Positions 26,391-39,639 are shown, counted from the stretch's first letter. The stretch: 64,000 nt of DNA from Anaeramoeba ignava (GCA_028826165.1 JAPDFW010000033.1:496001-560000); one strand, 5' to 3'. Translations and numbers: made by a program. Notes: a model not told the origin generated them from the sequence alone.

Positions 26391-27618
26391 TTAAATAAAT
26401 CTTCCATTTGTTGATAAATTTTGAAGATTATTTTCACTTTCATCATCACTATCTTCATCAACTGAAGGACATAATAAAAATTCAACAAAAGATTCTTGTC
26501 TTGAATCACTTAATAAAACATGTTGAAATAAAAGCATTCCATTTTCATTTGTTCTAATAGAAACTTTTGAAGAATAATTTAAAGCTTTAGCACAAGCTTT
26601 TAAAGAATTTAATAAATATCTAATAAAAATAAAAATAAAAATTAAAAATTTAAAATTAAATTTTTAAAATTATTTTTGATTTACTTGTTTGATTGAGTTT
26701 GAGAAATTTGAAAGAAACTAAAAATTTTTGGATCTTTTGAACATCGAATCTAAATAAAAATTTAATTTAAAATTTAATTAATTATTTTAAAATTTAAATA
26801 ATTATTTTAAAAATTTTTACATGACAAGTTCCATCAGTTCCTTCAGTTTGAAAAGAAATAAAACCAGGTCTATTTGAAAAAGTAATTTTTACATGAGAAC
26901 AAGACCAATCTAATTCATTAAAAATTTCTTTTAATACTTCTGAAGGCATAGCAAGATAAACTGAATTATTTGAAGTATCAAAAGAAAGTTGAGAATAAAA
27001 TTCATCTTCATCAATTTTAATAATAGCAATAGAACATTGAGTAACAACATCATTTTCCTCTTTTAAAAATATAAATATAAATATTTTAAATTTAAATATA
27101 AATATAAATATAAATATAAATATAAATATAAATATAAATATAAATATAAATATAAATATAAATATAAATTTAAATTGAATTTATTTTTTTCTACCTAATT
27201 TAATTGAAAATCTCCCTTGATTATCTGGATAAGTAATTTCTGATTTTGTTCCTGTTGAAATTCCATAAGAAGATTTTCCAAAAATATTTATACAATCTAA
27301 TAAAATTGAAAGATTAATTCTTAATTCAATTTGTCTTCCTCTAAAATTATATTCTGTAAAAAATTTGCTATCAATAAAAGCATGTGCTTCAAAACTTTTT
27401 GAACTTCCTTCAACTAAATTTTGAAATTAAAAAAATTTTTAATTTTTATTTTTGTTTTTATTTTTATTTTAATTTTTACCAGAAAACATTATTCCTCCTT
27501 CAGAAATTGAACATTTTGCAAATTGATCTTTTGTCCAATTAATTGCACTTAAATTATTAATTAATAATTTAATATTTGTTAATTGACAATTTAAAACTTG
27601 CATAGGAATTGAATTCAT
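26391..27618 (-). CDS. RAD1: RAD1 checkpoint clamp subunit (9-1-1 complex)
   Basis: Five short exons, 27618-27480, 27413-27195, 27059-26821, 26749-26685 and 26619-26391, join in frame to give 296 residues. Conserved RAD1 blocks run in order: MFSV...EAHAFIDSKFFTEY, RINLSILLDCINIFG, VVTQCSIAIIKID, FNELDWSCSHVKITFS, FFQISQTQSNKYLLNSLKA, KVSIRTNENGMLLFQ and ESFVEFLLCPSVDEDSDDE with the acidic tail. RAD1 forms the ring-shaped RAD9-RAD1-HUS1 clamp loaded at DNA damage to trigger ATR signalling. No single open frame covers more than part of the gene, so it is invisible to simple ORF calling. Introns are 65-135 bp; the longest holds a hexamer repeat. It starts 117 bp from the divergent ankyrin-RhoGEF gene and ends 71 bp before RMC1. 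Confidence 0.87.
27064..27176. repeat. ATAAAT hexamer repeat in RAD1 intron 2
   Basis: Near-perfect hexamer repeat (AAATAT/ATAAAT) of about 18 units occupying most of the 135-bp RAD1 intron 27060-27194. Confidence 0.85.
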
Positions 27619-27655
27619 TTAAAAAATAAAAAAATGAAAAATGAAAAATGAAAAA
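27619..27655 (-). promoter_or_regulatory. T/CAT tract upstream of RAD1
   Basis: On the RAD1 coding strand, three CATs at about six-base spacing interrupt a T tract just upstream of the ATG. The rest of the 117-bp gap to the divergent gene is T-rich on the + strand. Confidence 0.4.
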
Positions 27656-27735
27656 TTTTTTTTATCTCTTTTATACTTTTTGTATTTTTTTTTTTATTTT
27701 TTATTTTTTTTATTTTTATTTTTATTATTATTATT

Positions 27736-30700
27736 ATGAATTTACAATTAAGACAATTTTTTACATTTTGTTCAAAAGGCAATGTTTCTAAAATTCAATC
27801 AATAATTTCAGATTCAAATTCAAAATATTGGAAAAATAGTGAAAATAATGGAAAAAATGCATTATTTTATGCAATTGAATCTAAACAAAAAGAAGTTGTT
27901 GAAATTCTTTTAAAAAATGGGATTGATCCTAACGTTCAAACAATTGACACAAAAATAACCCCTTTACATTTTGCTGTTTTAGAAGAATCTAAAGAAATTG
28001 TTCAATTATTATTAGACCATCAAGCAAATATTGATATAACAAATTCAGAAGATTTGTTTGTTAAAGAGCAAAAAAAAAAAAAAACAAATTTATTAAAATT
28101 TAAAATAAAAAAATTAAGAAAAAAAAATAATTTAAATTCTAATTTAAATATTAATTCTAATTTAAATATTAATTTTAATTATAATTCTAATTTTGATTTT
28201 AATTCTAATTTAAATATTAATTTTAATTTTAATTTTAAATTTTAATTCTAATTTAATTTTAATTTTAATTTAAATATTAATATTAATTTAAATATTAAAT
28301 TTTAATTTTAATTTTAATTTTAATTTAAATATTTAATTTTAATATTAATTTAAATATTAATTTTAATTTTAATATTAATTTTAATTTTAATTTTAATTCT
28401 AATATTTAATTTTAAATTTTAATTTAAATATTAATTCTAATTTTAATTTTAATTTTAATTTTAATTTTAATTTTAATTTTTAATTTTAATTCTAATTCTA
28501 ATTTTAATTCTAATTTTAATTCTAATTTTAATTTTAATTTTAATTTTAATTTTAATTTTAATTTTAATTTTAATTTTAATTTTAATTTTAATTTTAATTT
28601 TAATTTTAATTTTAATTTTAATTTTAATTTTTAATTTTAATTTTAATTTTAATTTTAATTTTAATTTTAATTTTAATTTTAATTTTTAATTTTAATTCTA
28701 ATTTTAATTTTAATTTTAATTTTAATTTTAATTTTAATTTTTAATTTTTAATTTTAATTTTAATTCTAATTTTAATTTTAATTTTAATTTTTAATTTTTA
28801 ATTTTAATTTTAATTTTAATTTTAATTTTAATTTTAATTTTAATTTTAATTAATTTTAATTTTAATTCTAATTTTAATTTTAATTTAATTTTTAATTTTT
28901 AATTTTAATTTTTAATTTTAATTTTAATTTTAATTTTAATTTTAATTTTAATTTTAATTTTAATTTTAATTTTAATTTTTAATTTTAATTTTAATTTTAA
29001 TTTTAATTTTAATTTTAATTTTAATTTTAATTTTAATTTAAATTTTAATTTTAATTAATTTTAATTTTAATTTTAATTTTAATTTTAATTTTAATTTTAA
29101 TTTTTATTTTAATTTTAATTTTAATTTCAATTTTAATTTTAATTTTAATTTTAATTTTTAATTTTAATTTTAATTTTAATTCAATAAACTAAAAAATAAA
29201 AAGAACACCAACTGCAATTTCAATTCATATAAACAGTTTAGAATGCTTTAAAATGGTGTGGAATAAAAATGGAAAAAAAATGGAACACAACAAACAAAAA
29301 GAAAATTTTTTACATTTAGCAACATCACTAAACAGATCACAAATTCTAGATTACATACTAGAAAACTGTGATAATTCATATTTAAAAGAATACAATCAAG
29401 AAGGATTATTGCCAATTCATATGGCAGTTTTGAAAAGTTATATGAATATTATTAAGATTATTAATAAACATGGTGGTTCTTTGAATGAAGTATCAAAAAC
29501 ATTAAAAACTCCATTACATTATGCATGTGAATTATCCAAATATGACATTGTTGAATATTTGCTCAAAGAAAATGTTTTATTGAATGAAAAAGATGAAGAT
29601 GGAAAAACCCCATTATTTATTTCTCAACAAAAAAAAGATGATAAGATTTCTCATTTATTACTTGAAAAAAAAGCTGTTAATCCTATTCATAGTTTCTTGA
29701 TTAATCGTGATTTAACAAAATTACAAGAATTTTTAACAAAATTTAATGCAAATATTGAAGGTATTTTTATAATAAAAAAAATATTTTTCTATTTATTTTG
29801 AAATTTAAATTATTATTATTATTTATATACAAAGCGATTGATAGTGCTGGAAGACGACCTATTCATTGGGCAGGTATTAAAAGAGCATTTATAATTCAAA
29901 ATATTTAATTTTTTAATTTATTCTTGAAATATTTAATTCAATATATTTAATCCAAAAATATTTAATCCAAAAATATCTAATTCAAAATATTTAATTCAAA
30001 ATATATTTATTTAATTCAAAAATATTTAATTCAAAATATTTAATTCATTATTCAAATATTTAAAAAAATATTTTATTCAAAATTCAAAATATTTAATTCA
30101 AAATATTTAATTCAAAATATTTAATTCAAAATATATTTATTTAATCCAAATATATTTAATTCAAAATATTTATTTAATTCAAAAATATAAATTCAAATAT
30201 TTAATTCAAAATATTTATTCAAAATATTTAATTCAAAATATTTAATTCAAATATTTAATTCAAAATATTTAATTCAAAATATTTAATTCAAAAATATTTA
30301 TTTAATTCAAAAAATAAATTCAAATATTTAATTCAAAATATTTAATTCAAAATATTTAATTCAAAATATTTAATTCAAAATATTTATTTAATTCAAAAAT
30401 ATTTAATTCAAAATATTTAATTCAAAATATTTAATTCAAAATATTTAATTCAAAAATATTTAATTCAAAAATATATTTAATTCAAAATATTTAATTCAAA
30501 AATATTTAAATTAATTCAAAATATTTAATTCAAAAATATTTAATTCAAAAATATTTAATCCAAATATTTAATTCAAAATATTTAATTCAAAATATTTAAT
30601 TCAAAATATTTAATTCAATATATTTAATCAAAAATATTTAATCAAAAATATTTAATTCAAAAATATTTAATTCAAAATATTTAATTCAAAATATTTAATT

Positions 30701-33700
30701 CAAAACCAAATATTTATTTAATTCAAAAAAATATTTAATTCAAAATATTTAATTCAAATATTTAATTCAAAATATTTAATTCAAAATATTTAATTCAAAT
30801 TTATTTATTTAATTCAAAAATATTTAATTCAAAAATATATATTTCAAATATATTTAATTCAAATATATTTATTTAATTCAAAATATTTAATTCAAAAATA
30901 TTTAATTCAAAATATATATTTCAAATATATTTATCTAATTCAAAAAAATAAATATTTAATTCAAAAATATTTAATTCAAAAATATTTAATTCAAAAATAT
31001 TTAATTCAAAAATATTTAATTCAAAATATTTATTTAATTCAAAAATATTTAATTCAAAATATTTATTTAATTCAAAATATTTATATTTAATTCAAAATAT
31101 TTATTTCAAAAATATTAATTCAAAATATATTTAATTCAAAATATATTTAATTCAAAATATATTTATTTATTTCAAATATATTTATCTAAAAATATTTAAT
31201 TCAAAATCCAAAATATTTATTCAAAATATATTTTCAAAAATATTTAATTAATTCAAAATATTTATTTATTTCAAAAATATTTAATTCAAAATATTTATTT
31301 ATTTCAAAATATTTAATTCAAAATATTTAATTCAAAATATTTAATTCAAAATATATTTAATTCAAAAATATTTAATTCAAAATATTTAATTCAAAAATAT
31401 TTAATTCAAAATATTCAATTCAAAATATTTAATTCAAAATATTTATTTCAAATATATATTTAATCCAAAATATTTATTTAATTCAAATTTATTTATTCAA
31501 TTCAAAAATAAATATTTATTTATTCAATTCAAAAAAAAAAAAAAGCAATGAAAGGCTCAACAGAAGCTGTTGAACTTCTATTGAAAAATGGAGCAGAAAT
31601 TAATGCATTTGATCGAGATAAATCAACAGCACTTCATCTAGCAACTAGAAACGGATATCTGGAAACAACAAAACTACTAATTGAGAACAAAGCAGACATA
31701 ACACTTCAAAACGAGGATTATCACACAGCATTGCACTTATCAACACTTTACGGACACATGGAGATTGCGCAGATGCTTTTGGAGCACGGAGGAGATCCTA
31801 ATCAGCGGGACAAGACAGGAAACACAGCACTTCATCTTGCAGCAAAATCAGGCAATTATTTAATAAGTAATTTGCTAGTTGAAAAAGGAGCTGAAATTGC
31901 GGTTTTTAATGAAAAACAGAGGACTCCGATCCATATTTCTGCCAAATTTGGATTCTCAAAGCTCACCGAACAGCTGCTGCAATTTAAAGGCAAGAAGAAG
32001 CTCAGTATCAATAGTAAGGACATACGCGGGAAAACACCGCTTGCGCTCGCAGCAAAACACGGACATAAAAATGTTGTTTCAACTTTGATTCAATTTAAAG
32101 CAAATGTGAATTTGACAGACTCCTCGGGAATGTCCCCGTTGGGATACGCAATATTAAAGGAAAGCGCGGAGTGCGTTGACCTCCTTCTTCAGAATAAAGC
32201 CAAAACAAAGGGCGGTTTTAGTGGGGAGTTAACAGCTCTTCATTTTGTTGTGAAAAATAATAATTCAACCGCATGCCTTGAAGCGCTGCTCAAGCAAAAC
32301 ATCAAGACGTTGAAGAAAGATAAGACAGGAAACACCCCACTCCACACAGCAGCCATACTGGAGAAAATAGATATGGTCGAATTATTTGTACGCTCGGGTG
32401 CTCGAGTGGATTTGGAAAACAACGACGGAAACAAAGTTCTTCATCTTGTGACAATTTCTGGAAATCAAGAAAATGTCGCGAAAATTTTACTGTTGAATCC
32501 GCAGATCAACTCGCGCAACAACAAGCACAAGACAGCTCTCCATCTCGCATGTGAGAACGGAGCAACGGAATGCGCGCGACGGCTGCTCGAACAGTATCCC
32601 AAACTAGATATACGGGACTCACAAGGAAATACGCCTGCAATGTGTGCTTTTCTGAACAAAAAATTTGATACATTGGATCTTCTCTCACAATACAAGGCTC
32701 CTATGCCGCTCGTCGAAGCAATCAACAACGGAGACGTTCAGACAACTTCTGCGCTTATCGACCAAGATTTCCCTGTTGATCTCACAAGTGCGGATGGGAA
32801 CAACGCTCTTCATGCTGTCTTGAAAAAGCGACTTCCTGATCTTGCCGAAAAAATAATCGCCAAAACCACAAACATCAATAAGCCCAACTCAGCAAATCTT
32901 GTTCCGATCCAACTCGCGGCTGAATGGGCTGATGCCAAACTGTGCTTCTCTATTCTTGAAAAGGGAGCAACACTGCTGAATTACCCGGACAATCTCTATC
33001 CGCACAAAATTGCCCAACAAAATCACGCCCCTTGCTACGATGCGCTCTCAAAAGAGTTCAAACGCACAACCGCAGTGTTCGAGCTGATCACTACAGAGAA
33101 GAATTTCGTCTCGATCATCAAGCTTCTTGTCTTCAATTTTGTCCGTCCACTTGTCGAGCAGAAAATCCTCAACGAGAAAGAGACAAAAACAATCTTCATG
33201 AACGTTGAAGAAATTGTTTCCGCAAACACAAAGTTTCTTGAAGACATGATGTCCCGGCAACAGCAATGGGGGGTCACTTTAGGAATAGGGGATATTTTGG
33301 AAAAGCATTCAGATTTGCTTAAGAATTTTAAGGAATACAATATTCTTTTTGAAAAGTCGCGGGAAATGCTCCAACGGAAAATGAAGAAATCAAATTTCGC
33401 AAGTTTCATCAAGACAGCAGAATCACGACCCGAAATGAAGCGACTTGATCTAACGACGATCCTGATCAAACCAGTCCAACGACTGGGACAATATAAGCTT
33501 TTGGTGAAGGAAATCATTGCCAAAACATCTGAATCGCATCCTGACTACAAAAAACTCACAAGCGCGTTTGAAACCTTTTACAAGCTCATCAAGGACATCA
33601 ATGAGACCAAGCGCAGAAACGAGAATCTGCAGCGGATCGGCGAGATCGACAAGCTCATGTTCCGCGATCTTCCCATTCGTCTCGAAAATTCCAAGATCCG

Positions 33701-34700
33701 TACAATCAACCACGAGGGAAAGGTTCTTTTCTACGACGTCGCGCTTCTTTCCAAGCAAGAGAACTCCCACTTGCGAGCACCATCTTTGGGACACTCCCAC
33801 TCCAAAAGTCCCGACCAGGAAAAAGACAAAACAAACGAGAATAAGAAACAAAAAGAAAATAAAAAAAACAAAAAATTGAAAAAAACAAAATCCAAGAGGA
33901 AACTGAAAGAAACACAAACGCAAAATAGTCCCAATAACCAGAGTTCCCCCAACACTGAAAATAATCAAAATAGCCCAAATACTCAAAATACTCAAAATAT
34001 CCAAAATATTCAAAATACTCAAAATGACAAGGAATCGCAAAGCAACGAGCGATATTTATTTCTCTTCAACGATATCCTCATTGTAGCCAAACAGAAAAAG
34101 GAAAGTTTCGAGTACGAGAAAATGTTCCCGTTGATCACGCTTTTCCTCGAGAAAAACATACGCAAAACACAAGAATCAACAGCAACAGAAAATACATTCC
34201 AAATAATAACTCCCAACGGAAACTTCAACATCGTTGCATCCTCGAAGGAGGAGAAGACCACTTGGGTCACAAAATTCCAGAGCAGTATTTCCCAAGCAGA
34301 GCATTTGTATTCCGAATATATGAAATGCAAGATCGAGGAAAACAACCTGCTGAGCATGGACACTTTTGATCTCTTCAGTGCGTTCAAATCGCATAAGCGA
34401 AATGACTCTCTCAGCAACACCACCGACAAAGACCCAACGTCTCCTCAACTCCCACGCAACACAGGCTTGGCACTTTATAACTGCGATTGCTACTTCGTTC
34501 TTGTTCTTCCTAAAAATATTATGAAAGTTGGTTTTGCTAACTTTACCGGCATTTCCGATTCTTTTGATAATCTTCAGGAACAGATTTATATGGCTATAGA
34601 AGGCAAAATGGGTAGACCTCCCACTGCTGATAAGGTTAGAATGTTGATTACAGATTTGGAATATGTTGATGATGAATTTTTATTTGAATCTCATTTATAA
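27736..34700 (+). CDS. Ankyrin-repeat DH-PH RhoGEF
   Basis: Four exons, 27736-28055, 29204-29760, 29835-29873 and 31546-34700, join in frame to give about 1,356 residues. The joins restore ankyrin repeats: NSED+LTPTAISIHIN, ANIE+AIDSAGRRPIHWA, then +AMKGSTEAVELLL. About 20 ankyrin repeats fill residues 1-805 (many TPLHxA or ALHLA motifs). A DH (RhoGEF) domain follows at about 810-1020, with TEKNFVSIIKLL, DLTTILIKPVQRLGQYKLLV and the NETKRRNENL helix. A PH domain (RYLFLFNDILIVAKQ, EEKTTWVTKFQ) is split by a Lys/Asn/Gln insert. DH-PH proteins activate Rho-family GTPases to drive actin remodelling; the ankyrins presumably bind a localising partner. The 39-nt third exon sits between 74-bp and 1,672-bp introns. 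The first donor, GTTTGT, is the only non-GTA donor found. Confidence 0.85.
28075..29185. repeat. TTTTAA hexamer array in ankyrin-RhoGEF intron 1
   Basis: About 1.1 kb of TTTTAA hexamers, with TTCTAA and ATATTTAA variants near the donor side, filling the 28056-29203 intron. Confidence 0.92.
29885..31535. repeat. About 14-bp AAAATATTTAATTC array in ankyrin-RhoGEF intron 3
   Basis: Roughly 115 imperfect copies of AAAATATTTAATTC, varying between 11 and 18 bp, fill the 29874-31545 intron, ending in an A run that forms the acceptor. Confidence 0.92.
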
Positions 34701-34809
34701 CGGAATATTTTTGATTCCAATTATTTTGGATTTTATGATAATCAAAAAATAAAATTAAATTAAAAATTAAATTAAAAAATTTATTTAATTAATTTATTTA
34801 TTTATTTAT

Positions 34810-35782
34810 TTAGCGTTTATTCTCAGAAAAATATCTTTGTAAATCTGAAATGGAAGACCCTATATTTGTCAAACAATATTTAGCTAATTTCCAATAATCA
34901 ATATAAGCAGGATTGGACGAGGATTTGTCTACAAACATTTTCATTGTGGAAATGAATTTCTCAATAAATTCACGACCTTTATTAGCAAAAAAAGTAACCG
35001 CTAAAGGTTCAACAGAGTTATAATGAATCACAGTGGAATTCAATTTGATCGGCTTTTCCAAAATCAATTTTTCACAAAATTCCTCGAATTTTTGGAGAAT
35101 AAAATTATTATCATTTGCAAAATCATATCCAATAAACAGCACTTGTGGATCTGAAACATAGGGCAGATCAATGACCTTGCCCAAGATATCAAAATTCAGG
35201 AGCGTTGTGATGGTGGGTATATTCGATAGAGCTTGAGCCTTCTCTTTTGGAATAAACGAACTGCGATCGATTGAACAAATCCTTTTTCAAAACCTGCAAT
35301 TGTTTTTGTTGAGTAAGATAACTTTTCCTGGCTTCCCTTTCATCCCTAGTATTTTTGAAATATATTTTATCGACAATCTCGTCATATCGTGTGTATTTTG
35401 GCGTGTTTATATCCGACTCCAAATCTAGTAAATTATTATTAAGTGTTCCATTCATTTCCTTTTTTTCTTTCACAATTTTCTCAATTTCATATTCATATGT
35501 CTGGAAAATACCATGATCCTCATCGTTTCCAAACATGGATTTGTTCACTAAATGGTTCGTGTACTCCCGTTGGAAATGACTGAATAAGTTCCGTTGAAAA
35601 TTTGTTTCTTCGTTTTCTTCTTCGTATTTTTGTTTTATGTTTTTATTATAAAATTCTTCCCATTTTTTCTCATTTTTTAAAATTTCATTTGCTTGATTTT
35701 CAAATTTTTTCGGAAAAATTTCATCATTAAATAATAATTGGATGTTGTTTTGATTATAAAAATTTGTAATAAAATTGAACAT
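34810..35782 (-). CDS. Unrecognised protein, two frames joined by one +1 shift
   Basis: From the ATG at 35782 (after a strong T/CAT tract) the frame is open through FYNKNIKQKYEEE, KYTRYDEIVDKIYF and SYLTQQKQLQVLKK. The continuation (RICSIDRSSFIPKEKAQ, TITTLLNFDILGKVIDLPYV, DPQVLFIGYDFANDNN, WKLAKYCLTNIG) is in the next frame, down to the stop at 34810. Skipping one A of the A5 run at 35283-35287 gives an unbroken 323-residue protein. The N-terminal half is charged and helical; the C-terminal half looks globular and alpha-helical. I recognise no family. It diverges from the small membrane gene 85 bp away. The two frames on their own would be miscalled as two genes. Confidence 0.6.
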
Positions 35783-35832
35783 TTCCAAAAAAAAAAAATG
35801 AAAAAAAATGAAAAAATTAAATTTCATTTTTT
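35783..35832 (-). promoter_or_regulatory. T/CAT tract between divergent genes
   Basis: On the minus strand two CATs in T runs precede the ATG at 35782. Bases 35828-35867 carry a similar T-rich tract on the plus strand for the gene at 35868, so the 85-bp gap is probably a bidirectional promoter. Confidence 0.4.
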
Positions 35833-35867
35833 TTTTTTAATTTTTTTCATTTAAAATTTTAAAAGAA

Positions 35868-36149
35868 ATGGTTTCACAAATTGTACAAATTGCACAAGTT
35901 CTTTTATTAATTTTTACTGGTTTTTTTATTTCCGAATTTCAACTTCATCATAAATTAAAAGTTTTGATAATTAAACATTCACTTAAATTTATTTACAATC
36001 CAGTTTCTTTTATTGTTATTTTTATAATTGTTATTGTTTATTTTATTTTTATTTTTTCACCTTTATATTGGTTGACCAATTTAGAAAAGAAAAGATATCA
36101 AAAAAATATGGAAGAATATCAAAAGAAATTAAATAATTTAAAAATTTAA
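35868..36149 (+). CDS. Small two-helix membrane protein, unknown
   Basis: 93 residues from the ATG at 35868, no intron. Two hydrophobic helices (about residues 8-24 and 47-68) are separated by a basic, His/Lys-containing loop, and the C-terminus is a charged helix with Lys/Glu/Tyr. T-rich sequence precedes the ATG and T/CAT-rich sequence follows the stop (36180-36240), the latter probably belonging to the next gene. No family recognised; resembles small subunits of membrane complexes only in size and layout. Confidence 0.55.
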   Translation: MVSQIVQIAQVLLLIFTGFFISEFQLHHKLKVLIIKHSLKFIYNPVSFIVIFIIVIVYFIFIFSPLYWLTNLEKKRYQKNMEEYQKKLNNLKI

Positions 36150-36269
36150 ATCAAATAAAAATTATAAAATAAATTTTTTTATTAAATTTTTTTCATTTTT
36201 TTTTCATTTTTTTTTTTCATTTTTTTTCATTTTTTTTTTGAACAATTTTCGCAATTAAATAAAACAAAA

Positions 36270-39200
36270 ATGCTTTTTAAATGTAAAAATCCAATAAAAA
36301 AATTAAACAAAACAACATTAACATAAATAAAATAACATAAATAAAATAAACATAAATAAATTAAACTGAATAAATAAACACAAGCAAATTAACACAAGCA
36401 AATTAACATAAGCAAATTAACATAAGCAAATTAACATAAGCAAATTAACATAAGCAAATAAACACAAGCAAATTAACATAAATAAATTAACACAAGCAAA
36501 TTAACATAAATAAATCAACATAAATAAATTAACATAAATAAATTAACATAAATAAATTAACATAAATAAATCAACATAAATAAATTAACATAAACAAATC
36601 AACATAAATAAATCAACATAAATAAATCAACATAAGCAAATTAAACAGAATAAATTAACATAAATAAATCAACATAAATAAATTAAACTGAATAAATTAA
36701 CATAAATAAATTAACATAAATAAATCAACATAAATAAATCAACATAAATAAATCAACATAAATAAATTAACATAAATAAATTAACATAAATAAATCAACA
36801 TAAATAAATTAACATAAATAAATTAACATAAATAAATTAACATAAATAAATCAACATAAACAAATTAAACTGAATAAATTAACATAAATAAATTAACAAA
36901 AGCAAACCAACATAAATAAATTAACATAAATAAATAAACACAAGCAAATTAACATAAACAAATTAAAATAAATAAATTAACATAAGCAAATTAACATAAG
37001 CAAATTAACATAAATAAATTAACATAAGCAAATAAACATAAGCAAATTAAACTGAATAAATTAACATAAGCAAATTAACATAAATAAATTAACATAAATA
37101 AATTAACAAAAGCAAACCAACATAAATAAATTAACATAAATAAATAAACACAAGCAAATTAACATAAATAAATTAACATAAATAAATTAACATAAATAAA
37201 TTAACATAAGCAAATCAACACAAGCAAATTAACATAAATAAATTAACATAAATAAATTAACATAAATAAATTAACATAAGCAAATTAACATAAATAAATT
37301 AACATAAATAAATTAAACTGAATAAATTAACATAAATAAATTAACATAAATAAATCAACATAAATAAATCAACACAAATAAAACAAGCCAACATAAATAA
37401 ATCAACATAAATAAATCAACATAAATAAATTAACATAAATAAATTAACACAAGCAAATTAACATAAATAAATTAAACTGAATAAATTAACATAAATAAAT
37501 TAAAATAAATAAATTAAAATAAATAAATTAAAATAAATAAATTAAAATAAATAAATTAACATAAATAAATTAAATTGAATAAATTAACATAAATAAATTA
37601 AATTGAATAATTTAATTGAATAATTTAAATGAATAATTTAATTGAATAATTTAAATGAATAATTTAATTGAATAATTTAAATGAATAATTTAATTGAATA
37701 ATATTTATTTGTTATTAATAAATAAAATAGTTTTTGAATTAAATTACCTTTTTACTACATTAATATTAATATTACTCTTAATCAATCCAATCAAATCACT
37801 TGAAGGAATATGCAAAATTCAAAAAGAATTTAGAATAGGTGATAATACAACACAAAGTCAACGTTATCCAAAAATATTTGAATTACAACAAGATACACTC
37901 GGAATGTTTTGGATTGGTTATGATAGTGATAATAAAACATGGGAAATATATAATCAACTTTATGCAATAAATGGAACAGCACTTAATTCAGAGAAAAAAA
38001 TAACAATAAATGGTTCATTAGATGTAACGAAATTTGAAGCAACTCAATTACCAAGTGGTGAAATTGTATTAGTTTGGGAAGCAGTATTATCAAGAAGTCC
38101 TTATACATATGAACCATTTTGTTTAGTAATTGATACAAATGGAGATGTTTCCACTCAACAAAATCCTTATTTGGAAATTCATTAACAAGAAAAAGATTAC
38201 CAGTAATTGATGCGATTGATAATGGTAATTTTGCAGTTTTATATGCTGATATTTCTGGTTCAATAAATCAAACATATGCTCAAACATTCGATAACACATG
38301 TCAAAGTACAGTAGCTCCAGCAAATTTATTTGACATCACTTTGTATGATGTTGATTCACTTAAAATCGCAAGTGGTCATGATGGAATACTTTATTTTGGA
38401 TACACTATCAATTCCACTGCTAATACTGGGGGCATCAAAATATGGGTACAACGTGCTCTTTCTGATCTATCAGGGATAGGTAATCCAGAATATGCAGGGA
38501 ATGCAATATCGTGTTTTCAAATGGATTTATTTTATTGGGGAAATAGTTTGGTTTTTCGTGTTGGTAAATATATTTCTAATTCATCGATTGATTTTGAAAT
38601 AGTTCAATACTTTCCATGGGCTCACCTAACAGTTCAAACTTCAATTTCTCCAATGGTTTATAATCCTAGATTTGCAAATTTCACAGAAGATAGTTTTGTT
38701 TTGATTTATGAAAATTATTATGCTGATGGAAGTGCAAATGGTATTTTTGGAATTGTTTGTTATAAAAATTTCAGTTTCACTTTGCGTTATGATCAATTTC
38801 CTGTTAATACTTATACTGAATCTAATCAAGATTCACCTGATCTTCTTGTTATTGATAATCAAATTCTTGTTGTTTGGGAAAGTTTAGGTCAAACAGGAAA
38901 TCCATTTGATTATTCAATTTATTATCAACTTTTAGAACCAAGAAATGTTACTTGTAATACACCAACTTTAAGTAATTACACTCTTAAAATGAATGAAAGC
39001 TCATCTTATCAAATTCCAAATGATTTATGTGTTTATGTTAATCCTGATTCAATTAATTTTACTATTTCTGTAAATGGAAATACAAGTCTTCCTGATAATT
39101 ATTCTTTTAACAGTTCAACAAATACACTTGAATTCACAATAGATACAATATTAGCTTCTGATTTAGTTTCTATCAAATTCGAACTTTTAGAATGCAATTT

Positions 39201-39639
39201 TAGTCAAACAATTATGCCTAATTTGGAATTTTATGTTAATTTTTATGCAGAAATTAATCAATTCAATTCATCAATTCCTGAACAAGATATATTAATATAT
39301 TCCCCAATTTCTTATAAACTTCCAACTGATTTCTTTACATTTTTTGATAATAAATTACTTAATTATTCAGCATTACTTAATGGAAGTCCTGATTTTCCAG
39401 ATAATATATATTTCAATTCAACTGATAATAGTTTGATTTCAGGAGGATTTTCTGAACCTAATTTTTTCAATTTTACAATAATTGCAAGTGAAAATATTTT
39501 TGGAAATTCAAAGAATATTTCTATTAATTTTAATATTACAGCACCAGAAACATCAGAAAATCAAGAATCATCAACATCTAATTTTGTTTTAAATTTTTCA
39601 TTCATTTTAATTTTGTTTGAATTTGTTTTTTCCTTTTAA
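36270..39639 (+). pseudogene. Surface protein copy 1, frameshifted
   Basis: Proposed exon 1 is only 13 nt (36270-36282), then a 1,448-bp repeat-filled intron, then 37731-39639. The join gives a Met-led signal peptide ending near PIKSLEG. The extracellular part has VWEA/VWES propeller-like motifs, many N-x-S/T sites, Ig/CADG-like modules and a C-terminal hydrophobic tail. Against the intact copy at 39909-44770 one base is missing near 38160 (CAACAAAATCC versus CAACAAACATCC), so the frame ends at 38185; it stays open from there to the normal stop in the other frame. No other break is seen, so the lesion is young, or an assembly error. Residues about 160-330 differ strongly from copy 2 while both ends are nearly identical. 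Confidence 0.75.
36300..37690. repeat. 14-bp ATAAATTAACATAA array in surface copy 1 intron
   Basis: About 95 copies of a 14-bp unit close to ATAAATTAACATAA, with GCAAAT, ATAAATCAAC and AACTGAAT variants, changing near 37600 to AATTTAATTGAAT units. It fills the proposed intron 36283-37730. Confidence 0.93.

Noticed and set aside
26391..27618. PCNA as identity of the clamp gene
   Set aside because: RINLSILLDCINIFG and KVSIRTNENG match RAD1, not PCNA.
33035..34448. Antisense open frames over the RhoGEF DH-PH region
   Set aside because: Shadows of a GC-richer coding exon; no domain or start context.
36300..37690. 14-bp repeats as a CRISPR array
   Set aside because: Units are contiguous without spacers, AT-only and in a eukaryotic intron.
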